Shown one piece after another: positions 12,409-17,287 of a DNA stretch of 17,287 bases. The DNA comes from DAOTVC01 sp034437215 (GTDB lineage: Bacteria; Chloroflexota; Anaerolineae; B4-G1; SLSP01). The position numbers and the translations under genes are program-made. A model generated the notes under the pieces. It worked only from the letters and a program-made list of their open reading frames with translations, had not been told where the DNA came from and searched no databases. The number at the start of each line of letters is the position of its first letter. Within the stretch, counting starts at the first letter, position 1. The stretch spans positions 1 to 17,287 of the forward strand of contig DAOTVC010000073.1 in the NCBI GenBank assembly GCA_034437215.1. The letters run 5' to 3'.

Positions 12409-15400
12409 ATGAAATCCATGACCCGCATCCGCTTGATCCACTGGCACCTCTTTGAGGACGTCACCATCAGCTGCCGGGGCACGACCTACTTCATCGGCGT
12501 GAACGGCGTGGGCAAGTCCACTATCCTCGACGCCATCCAGTTCGCGCTGGTAGGCGGGCAACGGGACGTCCGCTTCAACCGCGCGGCGATGGATGCCAGC
12601 AAGCGCACCCTCTCCAGCTACGTGCGCGGCGAGCTGGGCACCGAGGGACAGCGCTACCTGCGCAACGATACTACCGGCGTCGTCGCCCTGGAGTTCCACA
12701 ATCCTGATGGCACCGCCTTCGTGCATGGGGCCGTGATCGACGCCTACCAGGACAACCGCTCTCCCGACGTGGCCTACTTCATCGTCCACAACGCCGAGCT
12801 CAACGACGCCTGGTTCTTCAAGGCCCAGGGCGAACTCTACGATAGCCGCGCCTTCCGGCGCCACATGGAGCACTTTGCCCTCCCCGGCGGACGGGCCCAG
12901 GTCTTCACGCGGCTGGAGGACTACCGCGTCCACCTGCTCAACCGGCTCGGACAGCTCAAGGAGACCTACCCGCAGAAGATCGTCAAGGGGCTGGCCTTCA
13001 GCCCCCTCACCGACATCCGCGAATTCGTCCACAGCTATCTCCTCGACGAGAACCTGGTGGACGTCAAGACCCTGCGGGACCAGCTGGAGACGATGCGCCA
13101 CTTCGAGACGCTGGCCGGCGACGTGCGGCAGCGCATCGCGGATCTGAACGCCATCGAGGAGCTCGATCAGGAGCGGAGCAACCAGCGCCGCCTGCGCCTG
13201 ATCAACGGCTACATCCGCCGGCACGCCGAGAGCGATACCTTCCTGGCGGAGCTCAAGCGCCGGCGCCTGGAGCTCGACGAGGCCCAGCTCCAGCTCAGCC
13301 GCAGCGCCTTGCAGCGCGAGGAGTTGACGGAGAGGCTGGCGCACGGGCGCCAGGCCCTGGTGGACGCGGAGGTGGCCCTGCGCACCGACGCGACCGCCCG
13401 GCGTGAGCAGGCGCTCCAGGAGAGCGTGGCCGACGTCGAGCGAGAGGAAGCGGCTGCCCGGCAGCGGGCCGAGGCCCTGCAAGCGGCGCTCGGGCAGGCC
13501 ATCGCAGACGCCCAAGGGTTGGGGAAGCTCCTCGACGAGGAGGGCCGGGCGCTGCCGCCGGCGCTACGCGCCTTTGCCACAGGGGATGAAGTGGAGAGCG
13601 CGGCGTTGGTGCGCGCGGCGCAGTCCGAGCTCACAGCTCTGGGCCAGACCTACGCGGATCAGCTGGCCCTCTTGAACGAGGAGAGCCGCCGGCTGCGGGA
13701 GGAGGCGGCGCGGGTCCAGCAGGAGATCCACAAGCTGCGTACCGGCGACGCCGACGTGAGTTACGAAGCCGCAGCGCCCCAGGCGGCTCGCCTCCGACGC
13801 CTGTTGCGCGCCGAGCTGGGGCTGGGCACCGACCAGGTCGTCTACCTCTGCACCGTGCTCTCCGTACCCGATGAGGCCTGGCAGAATGCCGTCGAGGGCG
13901 TGCTGGGACGGGCGCGCTTCGACCTCCTCGTGCCCCCGGAGCACTACGCCGCCGCCATGCGCCTCTACCAGCAGCGCCGGATCAAGGAGGGCCTGCACGG
14001 GGTCGGCCTGCCCGATGCCGAGCGGCTCCTCCAGAACGCGCGCGCCCCCCGTCCCGACTCCCTCGCCGTCGAGGTGCAGACGGAGCACCCGGCGGGGCGC
14101 GCCCTGGTGGACCTGCTCCTCGGCGGGTATGCGAAGTGCGACAGCCTCGAGGCGCTGCGCGATCACCGGACCGCCGTCACGCGTGACTGTTTCGTCCGGC
14201 GCAACTACACCAGCCGCCACCTCAATCCCCGGCACTACCGGCGCTGGTTCATCGGCGAGCGGGCCATCCCCCGGCAGATCGAGGAGCGGGAGGAGCGGCT
14301 GGATGCCATCGCCGAGGAGCTGAGAGCCCTTCAAATCCGCGACGCCTTCCTGCAGGCGCGCCTGGCCCTGACCCGCGACAGGGTGCGCGCCTTCGTGGAC
14401 CTGGAGCACGAGCTCCCCGTCCTCGGACGGGCCGCAGAGCTGGCTACGCGCCTGGTGGAGCTGCAGCGCGAGCTGGACGCCCTCGACACGACCTCCGTCG
14501 AAATCCTGCGCCGGGAGGTCACAGCGCAGCGGGAGCGCGTGGACGGGCTCGAAGAGCAGGCCCGCAATCTGGACGAGGCCCTCGGCGGACTGCGAGCGCG
14601 CATCGAGCACCTGCAGGAGGAGGCGCTGCCGCACCTCGAGGAGCGCGGGGCCTCGACCCTGCAGGAGGCCCAGACCTTCCTCGCGGAGGAGGAGGGGAAC
14701 GAGTACCTGGAGGACGCCCGCCAGGAGTACGAGAGCCGGCGCAAACGCCAGCCGGTGGAGACGATCCTGACTAACGCCACCCGCTACGAGAGCGACTACG
14801 CCGGCGCCGAGGCGCGCACCCGCGACGCCCTCCTCGAGGCCAAGCATGGCTACAGCTTCGACTACCAGTTCGGCTACGACGGCGACGAGGGTGCCGAGCG
14901 CTACCTGCGCGAGCGCGACCGCTACGTCGAATCGGAGCTGCCCGAGTACGAGGCGCGCATCGCCGAGCAGCGCGCCCTCGCGGAGCAGGAGCTGGTCGAG
15001 AACTTCATCCACCGCCTCCGCGAGCAGATCGAGGACGCCCGCCAGCAGCTGGCTTACCTCAACACGACCCTCGCCGGCCTGCGCTTCGGCGGCGAGCGCT
15101 TCGAGTTCATCACCCATCCCGAACCCACCCTGCGCCAGGTCTACGCCATGATCATGGACAGCCAGCACATCCTGGGCACCTCGCTCTTCGAGTCCGACTT
15201 CCGCGAGCGCCACCAGGCGGGCTGGGATCTGCTCTTCGAACGGCTCACCGCGGCGCCGGACGAGGAGCTGATTCCCGAGCTGCGCGAGCTGCAGGACTAC
15301 CGCAACTACCTGCGCTACGACATCCGCATCCACTACCCCACCGGCGACAGCGCCCTCCTCAGCCACGTCAAGGCCAAAAAGTCGGGCGGCGAGACGACCA

Positions 15401-15708
15401 CGCCCTTCTACGTCGCCATGGCGGCCTCCTTTGCCCAGGCCTACCGCCTCAACCAGCCCCGCCCTTCGGACACCATTCGCCTCGCCCTCTTCGACGAGGC
15501 CTTCGGGAAGATGGACACCGCCCGCACCGCCAGCGCCCTGCGCTTCATGGTCGACAGCCAACTGCAGGTGATTCTCGCGACGCCGCCCGATAAGGCAGCC
15601 GGGCTGCTCGCCTACGTCGATTCGGTGCGCACCGTCGTCCGCAAGAACAACCACGCCTTCGTCATCGAGATCGATAAAGAGGCGATGATGGAGGAGCTGA
15701 CGGGGTGA
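12409..15708 (+). CDS. jetC: Wadjet protein JetC (SMC-like ATPase, MukB-type)
   Basis: A 1099-residue SMC-family ATPase; AGGAG precedes the ATG by 8 bases. The N-terminal head has Walker A G30-VNGVGKST38 and an adjoining LDAIQFAL. Long heptad-rich, Arg/Glu/Gln/Leu-dense coiled coils run about 230-465 and 620-890. Between them a globular hinge-like region (about 465-620, from GLGTDQVVYLCTVLSV to RHYRRWFIGERAI) is seen. The C-terminal head holds the ABC signature KKSGGE (990-995) and Walker B LALFDEAFGKMD (1025-1036). Known role: ATP-driven loop extrusion motor that recognises small circular DNA. All ATPase motifs are intact, so the gene looks functional. Long open frames on the opposite strand (for example 13564-15789) are shadows of the high-GC codon bias. 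Confidence 0.95.
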   Translation: MKSMTRIRLIHWHLFEDVTISCRGTTYFIGVNGVGKSTILDAIQFALVGGQRDVRFNRAAMDASKRTLSSYVRGELGTEGQRYLRNDTTGVVALEFHNPDGTAFVHGAVIDAYQDNRSPDVAYFIVHNAELNDAWFFKAQGELYDSRAFRRHMEHFALPGGRAQVFTRLEDYRVHLLNRLGQLKETYPQKIVKGLAFSPLTDIREFVHSYLLDENLVDVKTLRDQLETMRHFETLAGDVRQRIADLNAIEELDQERSNQRRLRLINGYIRRHAESDTFLAELKRRRLELDEAQLQLSRSALQREELTERLAHGRQALVDAEVALRTDATARREQALQESVADVEREEAAARQRAEALQAALGQAIADAQGLGKLLDEEGRALPPALRAFATGDEVESAALVRAAQSELTALGQTYADQLALLNEESRRLREEAARVQQEIHKLRTGDADVSYEAAAPQAARLRRLLRAELGLGTDQVVYLCTVLSVPDEAWQNAVEGVLGRARFDLLVPPEHYAAAMRLYQQRRIKEGLHGVGLPDAERLLQNARAPRPDSLAVEVQTEHPAGRALVDLLLGGYAKCDSLEALRDHRTAVTRDCFVRRNYTSRHLNPRHYRRWFIGERAIPRQIEEREERLDAIAEELRALQIRDAFLQARLALTRDRVRAFVDLEHELPVLGRAAELATRLVELQRELDALDTTSVEILRREVTAQRERVDGLEEQARNLDEALGGLRARIEHLQEEALPHLEERGASTLQEAQTFLAEEEGNEYLEDARQEYESRRKRQPVETILTNATRYESDYAGAEARTRDALLEAKHGYSFDYQFGYDGDEGAERYLRERDRYVESELPEYEARIAEQRALAEQELVENFIHRLREQIEDARQQLAYLNTTLAGLRFGGERFEFITHPEPTLRQVYAMIMDSQHILGTSLFESDFRERHQAGWDLLFERLTAAPDEELIPELRELQDYRNYLRYDIRIHYPTGDSALLSHVKAKKSGGETTTPFYVAMAASFAQAYRLNQPRPSDTIRLALFDEAFGKMDTARTASALRFMVDSQLQVILATPPDKAAGLLAYVDSVRTVVRKNNHAFVIEIDKEAMMEELTG

Positions 15709-15803
15709 GTATTGCGTACTGCGTATTCCGCACGTGCTCCTGCTCAGACAGTAGCGTTTGCAACCGCACAGCTCTGTCATCCAAGGCAAGAGATACGCAA
15801 TAG
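15709..15803. repeat. Related inverted-repeat sequence in the jetC-jetD gap
   Basis: TATTGCGTA (15710-15718) is inverted as TACGCAATA (15794-15802). TACTGCGTATTCCG (15717-15730) matches the jetB-jetC gap sequence at 13 of 14 bases. The middle portions of the two gaps do not match. The repeat ends just before the weak jetD Shine-Dalgarno sequence (AAAGG). Confidence 0.65.
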
Positions 15804-15815
15804 GCTAAAGGTGCA

Positions 15816-17081
15816 ATGAAACTCGCGCCCTTCACCCCGACACCCGACGTCGCCGCGCTTCTCGACCTGCTCCTGGACGGCTTCGAGGCTCGCGGCGGGC
15901 ACCCCAAGCGCGCCGTCCGCGTCAAGCTGCGTGACGCCTCCGCCCGCCTTCCGGGCTACTACAGCCAGGTGGACCCCGCGCCGCGCAGCAGTGCCAACGA
16001 GCAGTTAGCGGCGCTGGAGGAACGCGGGTGGGTGCAGTTGCAGTGGGAGCCCGCACAGGAGGGGCACCTGCTGGCGTCGGTGACGCTGGTGACGGAGGCC
16101 ACCACCCCCCTCTACGCGCTCATCGAGCGCGAGCCCCTCGCGGCACAGCGCCGGCGCCTGCGGGACCTGCTCTTGGGGAATCGCTTCCGGGCCCGCGACT
16201 GGCGGCGCCTCGCCCTCGACCGTACCCTGGAGAGGTTGGAGGCCCACAAGTCCCCCACCCCCTTCCGTCTGGCCGACGAGGCGTGGAACCGCGACCTTCT
16301 CGAGGGCCTCCTGGCCCTGCCCGAGGAGCGCACCATGGAGCTGCCCTACCGCATGTTCAGCGTCCGGGTCTTCAACGACAGCAAGCGCTTCGACGCACTC
16401 AAGGGCGCCGTCGCCCGCCTGGCCCGGCGCGCTCACGGCGAGTGGCGGGGGTTCAGCCTGCGCGAGGTGCTGCGCGAGCTGGGCCTCGTGCCCAATCCCA
16501 CCCACCTTCACCTGGCGGGTCCCTGGCACCTCGTCGACGAGGCGGGGGAGCTCCTCTCCCTGGCCCCCTTTCGGCCCTCCGTGGGTATTCCGGCCCGCCT
16601 GGCGGCGCGGGTCACGAGAGTCGGGACCGGCGCCGCGCGGGTGATCTGTGTCGAGAACCTCACCCCTTTCTACACGCTGGTGCAGCGGGGAGATGCGGAG
16701 CTCGCGGCCCTCTGCCTCTGGGGCAATCCCTCACCGGCCTGCCGCCACCTCCTCCGGCAACTGGCGGAGCGCCTGCCAGACGACGTTCCCCTCTACCTCT
16801 GGGCGGACATCGACTACGGCGGGCTGAACATCCTGGCCCAACTGCGCACCCAGGTCTCCCCACGCTTCATCCCTTACCGCATGGATCTTCCCACCCTCGA
16901 CGCCTGCGCCCGGTGGGGGCGCCCGCTGACCCGGCGAGACGTCAAGAACCTCGAGCGGCTGCGCGATCACCCGGCGCTGGAGGACGTCGTGCCCCTCATC
17001 GACGAGATGCTGCTGCGCGAGATCAAGCTGGAGCAGGAGGCGCTGGAACTCTCGGGCGCGGGCGCGGGACCGGGCTCATAG
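15816..17081 (+). CDS. jetD: Wadjet protein JetD (TopoVI-like toprim nuclease)
   Basis: A 421-residue protein, start ATG 15816 behind AAAGG. The N-terminal part (about 1-200) contains winged-helix and arm segments; it is followed by MFSVRVFNDSKRFDALKG (about 182-200), typical of JetD and TopoVI-A relatives. The C-terminal toprim domain (about 270-400) has the catalytic Glu E280 in VICVENLTPFY and the D331-I-D333 metal site in LWADIDYGGLNIL. Known role: JetD joins the JetABC motor and cleaves the trapped plasmid; the toprim acidic residues are essential. All are present, so the nuclease should be active. Last gene of the operon; the gene ends with a Gly/Ala tail. Subfamily (DUF2220/DUF3322 type) is inferred. 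Confidence 0.92.
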   Translation: MKLAPFTPTPDVAALLDLLLDGFEARGGHPKRAVRVKLRDASARLPGYYSQVDPAPRSSANEQLAALEERGWVQLQWEPAQEGHLLASVTLVTEATTPLYALIEREPLAAQRRRLRDLLLGNRFRARDWRRLALDRTLERLEAHKSPTPFRLADEAWNRDLLEGLLALPEERTMELPYRMFSVRVFNDSKRFDALKGAVARLARRAHGEWRGFSLREVLRELGLVPNPTHLHLAGPWHLVDEAGELLSLAPFRPSVGIPARLAARVTRVGTGAARVICVENLTPFYTLVQRGDAELAALCLWGNPSPACRHLLRQLAERLPDDVPLYLWADIDYGGLNILAQLRTQVSPRFIPYRMDLPTLDACARWGRPLTRRDVKNLERLRDHPALEDVVPLIDEMLLREIKLEQEALELSGAGAGPGS

Positions 17082-17137
17082 AAGGATATCCCACCGCGCT
17101 TTGGGTCCTATCACAGATCCCGTCTAGATTGGCGAGT

Positions 17138-17277
17138 ACGCGGACTCCCCTGGCCAGGGGGCCAACGGCCCACGGGAAGTCAGTCCCGTCTTTGACGCGG
17201 ACTAAAGTCCCCTACTGAGGCCTCCGGCCGGGCGCCCGCCTACGCGGGCGCAAAGTCGCGTCGGCGCAGGCCGACGC
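17138..17277. repeat. Dense cluster of short palindromes after jetD
   Basis: The 206 bp after jetD hold no gene. They contain consecutive palindromes: CCCCTGGCCAGGGG (17147-17160), GGGCC/GGCCC (17159-17171), ACGGGA/TCCCGT (17172-17189), GGACTAAAGTCC (17199-17210), GAGGCCTC (17217-17224), GCGCCCGC/GCGGGCGC (17232-17251) and GCGTCGGC/GCCGACGC (17258-17277). ACGCGGACT occurs twice (17138-17146, 17195-17203). One of these could end the Wadjet transcript, though none is followed by a U-run. It resembles REP-like interspersed repeats. Confidence 0.7.
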
Positions 17278-17287
17278 CCGGCGCGCG

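Noticed and set aside
12280..13515. 411-codon minus-strand frame starting within jetC and ending in the jetB-jetC gap
   Set aside because: Shadow of jetC; its end only translates the inverted-repeat sequence. No Shine-Dalgarno sequence or recognisable domain.
13564..15789. 741-codon open frame on the minus strand inside jetC
   Set aside because: It is fully antiparallel to an SMC gene with intact motifs; its product is low-complexity Gly/Val/Leu/Glu as expected from high-GC codon bias.
1..17287. CRISPR array, tRNA, rRNA or phage genes
   Set aside because: No regularly spaced direct repeats, cloverleaf-like sequence, rRNA motif or phage structural gene was recognised by eye; small or divergent RNAs could be missed.

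Overview
The window is GC-rich bacterial DNA in which almost every start is preceded by a clear Shine-Dalgarno sequence and four promoters are at or near sigma-70/sigma-A consensus. Gene style (ArsR + permease + thioredoxin + CcdA cluster, PadR with a His/Cys-rich partner, SMC-like defence operon) and short intergenic repeats of the ACGCAATACG and ACGTTTCACG type suggest an environmental, possibly thermophilic, Chloroflexota-like bacterium. That placement is inference; there is no rRNA or marker gene. No tRNA, rRNA or CRISPR array was seen.

Left part (1-4343, minus strand): an apparent metalloid/redox operon reading leftwards from a consensus promoter with an ArsR-type operator: arsR, a COG0701/ArsP-type permease with a CSC motif, a 77-aa CPKC thioredoxin-like protein, a membrane-anchored thioredoxin, a CcdA-type electron-transfer membrane protein, a 39-residue hydrophobic peptide, and an MBL-fold hydrolase running off the edge. 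Next to it, on the plus strand, is the 3' remnant of a rhodanese gene ending in a perfect 24-bp palindrome.

Middle (4633-7489, minus strand): an ABC-2 type exporter (permease and ATPase, translationally coupled), a 106-bp non-coding element with terminal inverted repeats and a 9-bp target duplication, a stem-loop, then a His/Cys-rich small protein coupled to a PadR regulator.

7504-9407 (plus): divergent from padR, an exported protein with two nearly identical thioredoxin domains fused to a CcdA/DsbD-like membrane domain. Its promoter carries almost the same operator as the arsR promoter 3.2 kb away, so the two redox loci look like one ArsR regulon.

9425-9822: a frameshifted transposase remnant, marking the boundary to the right part.

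Right part (9870-17081, plus): a complete Wadjet (JetABCD) anti-plasmid/SMC defence operon. A consensus promoter leads into a small XRE-family gene that overlaps jetA by ATGA, then jetA (kleisin-like), jetB (KITE-like), jetC (SMC ATPase) and jetD (TopoVI-like toprim nuclease). A GAAC-N4-GTTC dyad lies just downstream of the -10 box. Two of the gaps in the operon contain related inverted-repeat sequences. The window closes in a dense cluster of short palindromes. Wadjet itself is a described system; what is least described here is its XRE/dyad control region and the ArsR-linked thioredoxin relay.
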